31,277 nucleotides of DNA from assembly GCA_900542675.1 (NCBI GenBank), contig UQOT01000015.1, forward strand, positions 1 to 31,277, in the 5' to 3' direction. This stretch comes from an uncultured Eubacteriales bacterium (GTDB lineage Bacteria > Bacillota > Clostridia > Monoglobales > Monoglobaceae). How positions within the stretch are numbered: position 1 is the first letter of the stretch; every line of letters starts with the position of its first letter. This document shows positions 22,129 to 29,807 of this stretch, piece after piece. Below the pieces are notes generated by a model, which saw only the letters and a program-made list of their open reading frames with translations, had not been told where the DNA came from and made no database searches. The position numbers and the translations under genes were made by a program.

Positions 22129-22182
22129 TAATTTTGCAAGTACGCGTGTCTACTTTTCATAGACTTCACGTAACTAAAATTA
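22129..22182. other. Extended dyad between rnhA and iscS, possible RNA leader or operator
   Basis: Outer arms TAATTTT (22129-22135) and AAAATTA (22176-22182) and inner arms GTCTA (22148-22152) and TAGAC (22160-22164), loop CTTTTCA, are concentric. CGT and ACG extend the inner stem with a small bulge. The whole 54-base element sits 22 bases upstream of the iscS start. There is no U-tract. It may be a protein-binding leader or an attenuating structure for the sulfur operon; no known riboswitch is recognised. Confidence 0.45.
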
Positions 22183-22204
22183 TATTGAAAGGTAGGATAG
22201 CATA

Positions 22205-23383
22205 ATGAGAATTTATGTTGACAATGCGGCCACCACTAAGCCGGACAAGCGTGTGGTCGAATCAATGCTGCCGTATTTGACGGAGCATTACGGAAACCCT
22301 TCGAGCATTTATGCTGAGGGAAGAGAGGCAAAACGCGCAATTGAGAATGCGCGTGAGCAGGTTGCGTCCGTAATAGGTGCAGACCCGAGCGAAATTTATT
22401 TCACGGGCAGCGGCACCGAAGCGGACAATTGGGCGCTTCGGGGTATCGCAAAGGCGTATGCACACAAGGGCAAGCATATTATCACCAGCGCGGTTGAGCA
22501 CCACGCTGTGCTGCATACCTGCAAAGAGCTTGAGAAGGAGGGCTTTAAGGTGACATATCTGCCGGTTGATGAATACGGCAGGGTGTCGGCAAATGACCTC
22601 GCTTCGGCGATAGACGATGACACGATATTGGTGTCTGTTATGTTTGCCAATAACGAAATCGGAACAATAATGCCGATAGAGCAGATAGGCAAGCTGTGCC
22701 GTGAGCGCGGAGTTATTTTTCATACCGATGCGGTTCAGGCAATAGGTATGACAGAGATTGATGTGAACAAATTAAATATTGATTTGTTGTCGCTTACTGC
22801 GCATAAGTTTCACGGGCCGAAGGGCGTAGGCGCATTGTATGTGAGAAAGGGCGTAAATATTAAGCCATATGTCACAGGCGGAGCTCAGGAGCGCGGAAAA
22901 CGTGCGGCAACCGAAAATGTTGCGGCGATAGTCGGTATGGGTGAGGCGATTAAGCTCGCGGCAGCCGATATACCGAAAAAGCAGAAGTATCTCTCTGAAT
23001 TAAGAGATTATTATATTAAGAAGGTTTTGGACACAATTCCGTATGCGCGGCTTAACGGTCACCCGACCGAGAGATTGGCGGGCAACGCCAATATCAGCTT
23101 TCAGTTCATTGAAGGCGAGGGTATGCTCCTTCGTCTTGATATGAAGGGGATTTCAGCTTCAAGCGGCAGCGCGTGCACATCCGGCTCTCTCGACCCGTCG
23201 CACGTGCTTTTGGCGATAGGGCTCAGGCACGAGGAGGCGCACGGCTCGCTGAGAGTGACGTTTGATGAAAGCAATACAAAGGAGCAGGCGGATTATATAG
23301 CGGAGTCACTTAAGGAAATTGTTGAATTGCTAAGAAATATGTCGCCGCTATATGAGGATTTTGTTAAAGGAGGATGCAAATAA
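22205..23383 (+). CDS. iscS: Cysteine desulfurase (IscS/NifS class)
   Basis: PLP enzyme that takes sulfur from cysteine and passes it as persulfide to Fe-S scaffold or tRNA-thiolation enzymes. The 392 residues contain DNAATTKP at 6-13, HH at 99-100 in SAVEHHAVLH, the FANNEIGTI segment near 148, and the PLP-binding lysine K201 in SLTAHKFHGPKG. The mobile-loop cysteine is in SGSACTSGSLDPSHVL. That motif places it in group I (IscS/NifS). It overlaps iscU by one base (TAATG), and mnmA follows, so both acceptor types are encoded beside it. No IscR-type regulator gene is visible. Confidence 0.96.
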   Translation: MRIYVDNAATTKPDKRVVESMLPYLTEHYGNPSSIYAEGREAKRAIENAREQVASVIGADPSEIYFTGSGTEADNWALRGIAKAYAHKGKHIITSAVEHHAVLHTCKELEKEGFKVTYLPVDEYGRVSANDLASAIDDDTILVSVMFANNEIGTIMPIEQIGKLCRERGVIFHTDAVQAIGMTEIDVNKLNIDLLSLTAHKFHGPKGVGALYVRKGVNIKPYVTGGAQERGKRAATENVAAIVGMGEAIKLAAADIPKKQKYLSELRDYYIKKVLDTIPYARLNGHPTERLAGNANISFQFIEGEGMLLRLDMKGISASSGSACTSGSLDPSHVLLAIGLRHEEAHGSLRVTFDESNTKEQADYIAESLKEIVELLRNMSPLYEDFVKGGCK

Positions 23384-23832
23384 TGTACAGCGATAAAGTT
23401 ATGGACCATTTTTCAAACCCGCGCAATGTGGGTGAAATTGAGGATGCAAACGCCGTAGGACAGGTTGGTAACCCCAAGTGCGGCGATATAATGAAAATAT
23501 ATATGAAGATAAACGACGATACAAAAGTTATAGAGGATGTAAAGTTTAAGACGTTCGGCTGCGGCGCGGCAATTGCCACGTCGAGTATGGCAACGGAAAT
23601 GGTTAAAGGCAAAACGATTGATGAGGCGCTTAAACTCACAAACGACGCCGTTGCGGAGGCGCTTGACGGTCTGCCGCCGATTAAGATGCACTGCTCCAAT
23701 CTTGCCGAGGAAGCGGTACACGAGGCGCTTAAAAATTACTATGACACCCACGGTATGGACTCATCGGAAATTCCGCACTGCGACGGCTGCTGCTCATCCT
23801 GCGGAATTGAGCATATGCCGTTTGAGGGTTGA
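23383..23832 (+). CDS. iscU: Iron-sulfur scaffold protein (IscU/NifU N-terminal type)
   Basis: Scaffold on which Fe-S clusters are assembled from IscS sulfur. The 149 residues begin MYSDKVMDHFSNPRNVGEIEDA and carry the three ligand cysteines C33 (with D35, NPKCGD), C60 (TFGCGAAIA) and C104 (MHCSNLAEEA). The tail after residue 125 is extended and cysteine-rich (C133, C136, C137, C140 in PHCDGCCSSCG), beyond the usual 128-residue IscU and perhaps an extra metal site. I use the ATG overlapping the iscS stop, 9 bases after AGGAGG, over an ATG at 23374 that touches the ribosome site. Confidence 0.95.
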   Translation: MYSDKVMDHFSNPRNVGEIEDANAVGQVGNPKCGDIMKIYMKINDDTKVIEDVKFKTFGCGAAIATSSMATEMVKGKTIDEALKLTNDAVAEALDGLPPIKMHCSNLAEEAVHEALKNYYDTHGMDSSEIPHCDGCCSSCGIEHMPFEG

Positions 23833-23847
23833 TATCGGGAATAATAG

Positions 23848-24936
23848 ATGAGTAATAAAATAGTTATCGGAATGTCAGGCGGCGTTGACAGCAGCGTCGC
23901 CGCGGCGCTGCTTAAAGAGCAGGGCTATGAGGTTATAGGTCTTACAATGCGCCTCTGGGACGGCGAAGAGAACGAAAGCGGATTTTCCGAGGGGACGTGC
24001 TGCTCGCTGTCGGCTGTAGAGGATGCGCGCCGCGTGGCAAATAAGCTCGGGATAGAATATTATGTGCTTGACTTCAGACGTGAATTCAAGCAGTATGTTA
24101 TAGACTACTTTATAAATTCGTATTTGAAAGCTGAGACGCCAAATCCGTGCATTGCGTGCAATAAGCATTTAAAGTTCGATGCGATGCTTAAAAAGGCGCA
24201 GCTTCTCGGCGCTGATTTAATCGCGACAGGGCATTATGCCAAGATAGAAAGGCGTGCGGACGGCCGATATATTTTAAGGCACGCGGAGTCGGATTTAAAA
24301 GACCAGACCTACGCGCTGTACTCGCTGACGCAGGAGCAGCTCAGTGCAATTCGTATGCCGCTCGGTGAGCTTTCGGGAAAGGACGAGGTTCGCAAAATTG
24401 CGGACAGGCTGTGTTTGCCGACGGCGTCAAAACCCGACAGCCAGGAGATATGCTTTGTGCCGGATAACGACTATGCCGCGTTTATCGAGCGTCAGGCCGG
24501 TATAAGCCCAAGACCGGGCAATTTTATCGATACGGAAGGAAACGTGCTCGGAGAGCACAAGGGGATAATCAACTATACTATAGGTCAGCGCAAGGGGCTG
24601 GGTATTGCCTTTGGGAAACCGATGTTTGTGACAAAAATCAATCCCGAAACGCGCGAGATTACGCTCGGCGAAAAGGGGTCGGAGTTTTCAAGCTGTCTGA
24701 CTGCCGAAAACTTAAATTTCATTCCGTTTGACGAGCTGAAAGAGCCGATGAGAGTTCTCTCTAAGGTGCGTTACAGCGCGAAGCCCGCGCCTTGCACCGT
24801 AACGCCTGTCGGCGGCGGAAGAGCGTATGTTGAATTTGACAATCCGCAGCGGGCGGTAACCCCGGGGCAGGCGGTTGTATTTTATGATTTGAATTTTGAC
24901 GTCGTAATAGGAGGAGGCACAATTGGATTTTATTGA
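23848..24936 (+). CDS. mnmA: tRNA-specific 2-thiouridylase MnmA
   Basis: MnmA installs 2-thiouridine at the wobble position of Glu, Gln and Lys tRNAs, using ATP and sulfur relayed from a cysteine desulfurase. The PP-loop SGGVDSS is at residues 10-16. The two catalytic cysteines are in NPCIACNKHLKF near 100 and SQEICFVPD near 200, and TGHYAKI and the C-terminal beta-barrel with YTIGQRKGLGI and TPGQAVVFYD are present. Length 362 is normal. It sits 15 bases after iscU, matching the Firmicutes habit of pairing a desulfurase with mnmA. Its end overlaps the pcrA start by 14 bases. Confidence 0.97.
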   Translation: MSNKIVIGMSGGVDSSVAAALLKEQGYEVIGLTMRLWDGEENESGFSEGTCCSLSAVEDARRVANKLGIEYYVLDFRREFKQYVIDYFINSYLKAETPNPCIACNKHLKFDAMLKKAQLLGADLIATGHYAKIERRADGRYILRHAESDLKDQTYALYSLTQEQLSAIRMPLGELSGKDEVRKIADRLCLPTASKPDSQEICFVPDNDYAAFIERQAGISPRPGNFIDTEGNVLGEHKGIINYTIGQRKGLGIAFGKPMFVTKINPETREITLGEKGSEFSSCLTAENLNFIPFDELKEPMRVLSKVRYSAKPAPCTVTPVGGGRAYVEFDNPQRAVTPGQAVVFYDLNFDVVIGGGTIGFY

Positions 24937-27298
24937 GCTTAGGAAAAAGATAATTGAAAAGGATTATGCGCATCTTAATCCGCAGCAGAAGGAAGCGGTT
25001 TTCACAACCGAAGGGCCTATTCTTGTGCTCGCGGGAGCGGGCAGCGGAAAGACGACCGTTATTATACATAAGATTGCTCATCTCATTAAGTACGGCAGGG
25101 CGTACAGCAGCACGCATATCCCCGAAGGAATAACCGAGCAGGAGACCGAGTTTTTAAGCTGGTATTTATCGGGTGAGCTTGACGAGCTGTCGCCCGAGGT
25201 GGAAGGTTACCTCAGCGAGGATACGGTAAATCCTTGGGAAATCCTTGCGATTACGTTTACAAACAAGGCCGCAGGGGAGCTAAAATCGCGGCTTGTGCGT
25301 GACCTCGGCGAAAAGGGGAATGATGTGTTCGCGAGCACGTTTCATTCAATGTGCGTGAAGTTCCTGCGCCGTGATATTGACAAGATAGGCTACGAAAAGA
25401 GCTTTACAATATACGATACCGCCGACCAGCAGACGGTTTTAAAGGACTGCTTAAAGGAGCTTGACTTAGACGACAAAAAGTATCCGCCGCGTAAGGCGCT
25501 GAGCATTATAAGCTCAGCAAAGGATAAGCTTGTTTCGGCGGACGAATTTGAAAGCAGCGCAAAGAGCGATTTTTACTTAAACAATGTCGCGCGCATTTAT
25601 CGGCTTTATCAGCGAAAGCTTAAAGAAAACAACGCTCTTGACTTTGATGATTTGATAGTGCTGACGGTGCGCTTGTTTGAGGAATGCCCCGATGTGCTTG
25701 AGTATTACAGAAACCGTTTTAAGTATATTCTGGTAGACGAGTATCAGGACACCAATCACGCGCAGTATAAGCTTGTAAGCCTTATGGCGAAAAAGCGCAG
25801 AAACTTATGTGTTGTCGGCGACGATGACCAGAGTATATATAAGTTTCGCGGCGCGGATATAAGGAATATTTTGGGCTTTGAGGACGAGTTTGAGGACTGC
25901 CGCGTTATAAGGCTTGAGGAAAACTATCGCTCAACGCAGTACATTTTGGACGCTGCAAACGCGGTGATTAAGAATAATGACGGCAGAAAGGGCAAGGAGC
26001 TTTGGACGTCAAACGGCGAGGGCGAAAAAATAAATCTCTATATCGCGGACAATGAGCACACCGAGGCTCAGTCGGTGGTTGAGCATATTAAAGAGCTCGG
26101 CGGAAGCCTTAACGATACGGTTATACTGTACCGTGTCAACGCTATGTCGCGTATTATGGAGGATACGCTGCTTAGAAACGCAATCCCGTATAAGGTTATG
26201 GGCGGGCTTAGGTTCTATGACAGAAAAGAAATAAAGGATATCGGCTCATATTTAAGACTTGTTGTAAATCCGAACGATAATATAGCGCTAAGACGCGTTA
26301 TCAATGAGCCGAAGCGCGGAATAGGTCAGACTACGCTTGAAAAAACCGCAGCGCTCAGTGCGGCGGGCGGCATAAGTATGTTTGAGGTATGTGAAAAGGC
26401 GGAGGATTACAGTGAGTTCAGCTCGGCGACAGCGCAGAAAATAAAAAAGTTCACCGAGATGATAAAGGATTTTCAGCGTGAGATTCAAGAAGGAATGGGT
26501 CTTGAATTGTTTGTTAAGACCGTTATGAAGGGCTCGGGTATGATTGACGCGCTCGAAAAAGAAAAGACGGTTGAAAACCAAACAAGACTTGAAAACTTAA
26601 ACGAGTTTATAAGTATGGTTCAGGAGTCGGTACGGGAGGACGAGGATATCACGCTCGATGAGCTGCTTGAAAATATATCGCTTGTCGCGGATATAGATAA
26701 CTATGACGATGCGAGCGATACCGTGACGCTTATGACGCTGCACAGCGCAAAGGGGCTTGAATTTCCCAACGTTTTCTTAATCGGTATGGAGGAGAGCGTG
26801 TTCCCGAGCGTGCGCTCGTTCGGCGTCCGGGAGGAGCTGGAGGAGGAGCGCAGACTGTGCTATGTCGGAATAACGCGCGCCAAAAAGCGGCTTTTCCTAA
26901 CGGCGGCAAAGAGCCGTACTCTGTTCGGACAGACAAAGTATAACCTGCCATCGAGATTTCTTGAAGAAATACCCGACGATTTGGTCGAAAGGACAGAGGA
27001 GACTCCTCCGCGCCGCACAGCACAAGGCGCAGGCTCAGAGCATATTGCTGCCGGCAGAAGGTACGGCAGCCGCCTGTTTGCGGAGAATATAAAGCGGGCG
27101 CCCGAACCGCAAAAGAGCGCCGAGGAGTTCAGCTACAGCCCCGGTGACAGGATTAAGCACAGAAAGTTCGGCACAGGTACGGTTGTCTCGGCGCAGAATA
27201 TGGGCAGAGACTGTCTTGTCGTTGTTGATTTTGACGACACTGACGTTGGACAGAAAAAGATGATGGCGGCTTATGCCAATTTCGTAAAGGCGGATTAA
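24923..27298 (+). CDS. pcrA: ATP-dependent DNA helicase PcrA/UvrD
   Basis: Superfamily 1A 3'-5' helicase for repair and removal of RecA or stalled complexes. The 791 residues show Walker A LAGAGSGKTT near 37-45, motif Ia AITFTNKAAGE near 110, DEYQDTN near 272, VGDDDQSIYKFRGAD near 300, and ENYRST near 333. TLHSAKGLEF is near 610, VGITRAKKRLF near 650, and a C-terminal Tudor-like domain opens SPGDRIKHRKFGTGTV. A roughly 40-residue acidic insertion (near 60-100) lies between the Walker A region and motif Ia. The start is TTG, about 10 bases after GGAGGAGG, inside the end of mnmA. Confidence 0.95.
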   Translation: MDFIELRKKIIEKDYAHLNPQQKEAVFTTEGPILVLAGAGSGKTTVIIHKIAHLIKYGRAYSSTHIPEGITEQETEFLSWYLSGELDELSPEVEGYLSEDTVNPWEILAITFTNKAAGELKSRLVRDLGEKGNDVFASTFHSMCVKFLRRDIDKIGYEKSFTIYDTADQQTVLKDCLKELDLDDKKYPPRKALSIISSAKDKLVSADEFESSAKSDFYLNNVARIYRLYQRKLKENNALDFDDLIVLTVRLFEECPDVLEYYRNRFKYILVDEYQDTNHAQYKLVSLMAKKRRNLCVVGDDDQSIYKFRGADIRNILGFEDEFEDCRVIRLEENYRSTQYILDAANAVIKNNDGRKGKELWTSNGEGEKINLYIADNEHTEAQSVVEHIKELGGSLNDTVILYRVNAMSRIMEDTLLRNAIPYKVMGGLRFYDRKEIKDIGSYLRLVVNPNDNIALRRVINEPKRGIGQTTLEKTAALSAAGGISMFEVCEKAEDYSEFSSATAQKIKKFTEMIKDFQREIQEGMGLELFVKTVMKGSGMIDALEKEKTVENQTRLENLNEFISMVQESVREDEDITLDELLENISLVADIDNYDDASDTVTLMTLHSAKGLEFPNVFLIGMEESVFPSVRSFGVREELEEERRLCYVGITRAKKRLFLTAAKSRTLFGQTKYNLPSRFLEEIPDDLVERTEETPPRRTAQGAGSEHIAAGRRYGSRLFAENIKRAPEPQKSAEEFSYSPGDRIKHRKFGTGTVVSAQNMGRDCLVVVDFDDTDVGQKKMMAAYANFVKAD

Positions 27299-27300
27299 TT

Positions 27301-28023
27301 ATGTATAACGACTTTGCACTTATATACGATAGGTTTCAGGAAATTGATTACGATGAGTTTATCAAGTTTTATAACAAAATTCTCGGTAAGGGCGCTATGA
27401 CAATAATAGACCTCGGCTGCGGCACGGGCGAGATTACTTATCGTCTTGCGGGGTGCGGGCATAACGTAATAGGCGTTGATATATCCGAGGAAATGCTCAC
27501 TGCGGCGCAGGACAAGGCGTCTTTTGCGGATAAGAATATTATGTTTATAAAAGGCGATATGACCGAGTTTGTGTATGGGAGCGGAGCTGACGCGGTTATA
27601 TCATCGCTTGACTGCGTGAATTACTTAACGGATATAAGCGAAGTTAAAGCCGCGTTTGAATGCGTCTATAATTCACTAAACCCCGGCGGTGTATTTATCT
27701 TCGATATCAATTCTAAGTACAAGCTTAAAAATATTTTGGGCAGCAATACGTTTGTCTATGAGGACGAGGACGCTTACTGTGTTTGGGACTGCGCGTATTT
27801 TGACGAGGACAAAATCTGCAGCTTTGACCTTAACTTTTTTGTGCGCGGCAGTGACGGAAGGTTTGACAGGTATTATGAGTATCAGGAGGAGCGAGCGTAT
27901 TCAATAGAAGAAATAACCGCCGCTCTAAAAAGCACGGGCTTTAAAGAGGTTGAAGTATACTCAGACCTGACTATGGCTCCGCCGAACGAAAAATCCGAAA
28001 GAATATTCTTCACCGCCTCATAA
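27301..28023 (+). CDS. Class I SAM-dependent methyltransferase
   Basis: A 240-residue methyltransferase with the AdoMet-binding motif I IIDLGCGTGEI (D37-G43), the acidic loop GVDISEEML with D60, KGDMTEF near 82, and ISSLDCVNYL near 98. Motif LNPGGVFIFDINSKYK follows near 128. The N-terminus YNDFALIYDRFQEIDYDEF is typical of the small-molecule methyltransferases found beside housekeeping genes in Firmicutes. The acceptor substrate is unknown. It starts 2 bases after the pcrA stop, so it is probably translated with it, and it ends the rnhA/isc-pcrA block. Confidence 0.88.
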   Translation: MYNDFALIYDRFQEIDYDEFIKFYNKILGKGAMTIIDLGCGTGEITYRLAGCGHNVIGVDISEEMLTAAQDKASFADKNIMFIKGDMTEFVYGSGADAVISSLDCVNYLTDISEVKAAFECVYNSLNPGGVFIFDINSKYKLKNILGSNTFVYEDEDAYCVWDCAYFDEDKICSFDLNFFVRGSDGRFDRYYEYQEERAYSIEEITAALKSTGFKEVEVYSDLTMAPPNEKSERIFFTAS

Positions 28024-28058
28024 AGGCGACCCAACAACGGGCGTGCACTACCCCGTGT

Positions 28059-28140
28059 GTAGGGAACGACGACCTCGGCGTTCCGTGCAAATTAACGGTT
28101 TGCGCTATATAATGCGGGATTGCTGCAAATCCTTACGTAA
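28059..28140 (+). repeat. Interspersed repeat module B, copy 2
   Basis: Begins GTAGGGAACGACGACC, then CGGCGTTCCGTG and AATTAACGGTTTGC, followed by a less conserved TATAATGCGG segment. It matches 10564-10485 on the opposite strand and runs straight into module A. The preceding bases 28024-28058 include GGGCGTGCACTACCCCGTG, which may belong to the same unit. Confidence 0.75.
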
Positions 28141-28252
28141 CACGGAGCGCCGAGGATGAGTATTCATATGAAAGGCATTGCATAATAAGGCGTACAACTA
28201 CTCATTCTTGCCGTCGCACACTTCGTGTACGGCCACGGTTGGCGCTCCCTGC
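28141..28252 (+). repeat. Interspersed repeat module A, copy 4
   Basis: CACGGAGCGCCGAGG starts this copy and GGCGCTCCCTGC ends it, an inverted pair. The interior is nearly identical by eye to the copy at 21552-21440 read in reverse, so these two are the youngest pair in the window. No gene is present in the gap besides the repeats; the ribosome site of the DHHW gene begins about 20 bases later. Confidence 0.85.
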
Positions 28253-28282
28253 GAATAGGCAGCGCATACAGAAAGGAATGTG

Positions 28283-29791
28283 ATGTTTATTATGAAAAAC
28301 TTAATATTAAAATTGCTTATCGCTGCCGCGATTGCGGCAATAACGCTTACGTCTGCGGCTTTTGCGGCGGACACCGACTATGTAATGATTGTTGTCGGCG
28401 ACGAGCGTATAGACTTCGGCGATACCGAACCGGAGATTATAAATTACAGAACCTACGCGCCGATACGGTCATTTTCAAACAGTCTCGGCGCCGAGGTGGA
28501 TTGGGATAACGACACATACACCGCAACGCTTAAAAAGGACGGTACAGTAATAACAGTGTCGCCAAATGCGTCCGAGGCGGTCAGAGTAAACGGCATCGCA
28601 GTTCAGGGGAATGAATTTTATTTTAAAAATGAGCGTCTTATGCTGCCTTATAGGTTTATTGCCGAGACGTTCGGCTACACCGTGGACTTTTTTGACGCGT
28701 ATAACATTGCCCGTGTGACCGACGGAAGTCAGAAGCTGAGCGATGTGAAAATTCTTGAGAAGTACGGCGATATTGCGCTTGAGGAGTGGAAGCAGTTCGG
28801 AAAGGCGTATAATCCGCTGCGCCACGGCGACCCTATAGTCGTAGGCGACGGCACGCGCGTTCCGTTTAATGACGTTGTGCAGTGGGATACGCTGTTTATG
28901 GTCGGCAGCACCGCGTTTGAGGATATACAGATTGACGAAACGAGCGCGAAGGAGTTTGCCGCCTGCATAAACAACATAGCGGACGCAGTGCCTAACGCGC
29001 GGACGTACAGTATTCTCGTTCCGTCATCGACCGAGTTTTATGCCCCGCGCGAGCTCTATCGTGACCAGCTTGCCGGAATTGCTCTGATGTATGATAATTT
29101 AGACGACAACGTAACGCCGATTGACGCGTATCGCCCGCTGTATGAGCACTCGTACGAGAAGCTGTATTTCTGTACCGACCACCACTGGACACAGCGTGCC
29201 GCGTACTATGCGTATGAAGCGTATTTAAAGCAGGCGGGCGGAAGCATAGACCCGCTTGACAGCTTTACAAAGAATGACTCGTATGGCTTTGTCGGGTATT
29301 GGGGAAGCTATCTTTCGGCATTGCCGTCTCAGAGGGGAATGCTTAATCGGCTTAAGAACAATCCCGATATGCTTGAGCGGTTTATGCCGAAGGTGTATAG
29401 CGAGGGCGTGGTTTACAGCGACGGATATATGAAGAATTTCTATCGTACCGCACAGGCGGTTGACCCTGATATCACCGCATACCGCACATTTGCGGGCGGG
29501 GATAATACCTTGACCGTGTTTGTGACAGGCGCGGGTACGGGCAGAAAGATTTGTATTATAAAGGACTCCTACGGCGACGCGTTCACGACGTGGGCGATTA
29601 ATAATTACAGCGAAGTATATATGATTGACCCGAGGTACAACAACGGTCAGTACGGCTATAAGAACAGCGGAGAGCTCAAGATTGACAAGTTTTGGGAGCT
29701 TACGCACTTTGACGATTTGGTATTCGTAAATTATCCCGGCTCGGTTGAGAGCGTGGGCTATAAATACTCGCTGAGTGCGCTGCTGCCGTAA
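28283..29791 (+). CDS. Secreted DHHW/AlgX-like protein with copper-amine-oxidase N-terminal-like domain
   Basis: A 503-residue exported protein (502 from this ATG). A signal peptide ending near AAFA is followed by a domain near residues 38-145 with YRTYAPIRSFSNSLGAEVDWD and RLMLPYRFIAETFGYTVDF, the pattern of the Cu_amine_oxidN1 domain common in secreted Clostridia proteins. The second part is of the DHHW family, related to AlgX/AlgJ. The DHHW motif is at 299-302 in CTDHHWTQRAAYYAYEAYL and KDSYGDAF at 427-434, the probable SGNH-like catalytic parts. Such proteins usually assist O-acetylation of surface polysaccharide with an MBOAT membrane partner, which is not in the window. AAAGGA lies 5-6 bases before the ATG; a GTG directly before it and an ATG at 28292 are alternatives. 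Confidence 0.85.
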   Translation: MFIMKNLILKLLIAAAIAAITLTSAAFAADTDYVMIVVGDERIDFGDTEPEIINYRTYAPIRSFSNSLGAEVDWDNDTYTATLKKDGTVITVSPNASEAVRVNGIAVQGNEFYFKNERLMLPYRFIAETFGYTVDFFDAYNIARVTDGSQKLSDVKILEKYGDIALEEWKQFGKAYNPLRHGDPIVVGDGTRVPFNDVVQWDTLFMVGSTAFEDIQIDETSAKEFAACINNIADAVPNARTYSILVPSSTEFYAPRELYRDQLAGIALMYDNLDDNVTPIDAYRPLYEHSYEKLYFCTDHHWTQRAAYYAYEAYLKQAGGSIDPLDSFTKNDSYGFVGYWGSYLSALPSQRGMLNRLKNNPDMLERFMPKVYSEGVVYSDGYMKNFYRTAQAVDPDITAYRTFAGGDNTLTVFVTGAGTGRKICIIKDSYGDAFTTWAINNYSEVYMIDPRYNNGQYGYKNSGELKIDKFWELTHFDDLVFVNYPGSVESVGYKYSLSALLP

Positions 29792-29807
29792 TCTTTGGGG
29801 GATATTT

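Noticed and set aside
22129..22204. IscR-type operator before iscS
   Set aside because: The dyad does not match the IscR site pattern I know and no iscR gene is present; kept only as an unassigned structure.
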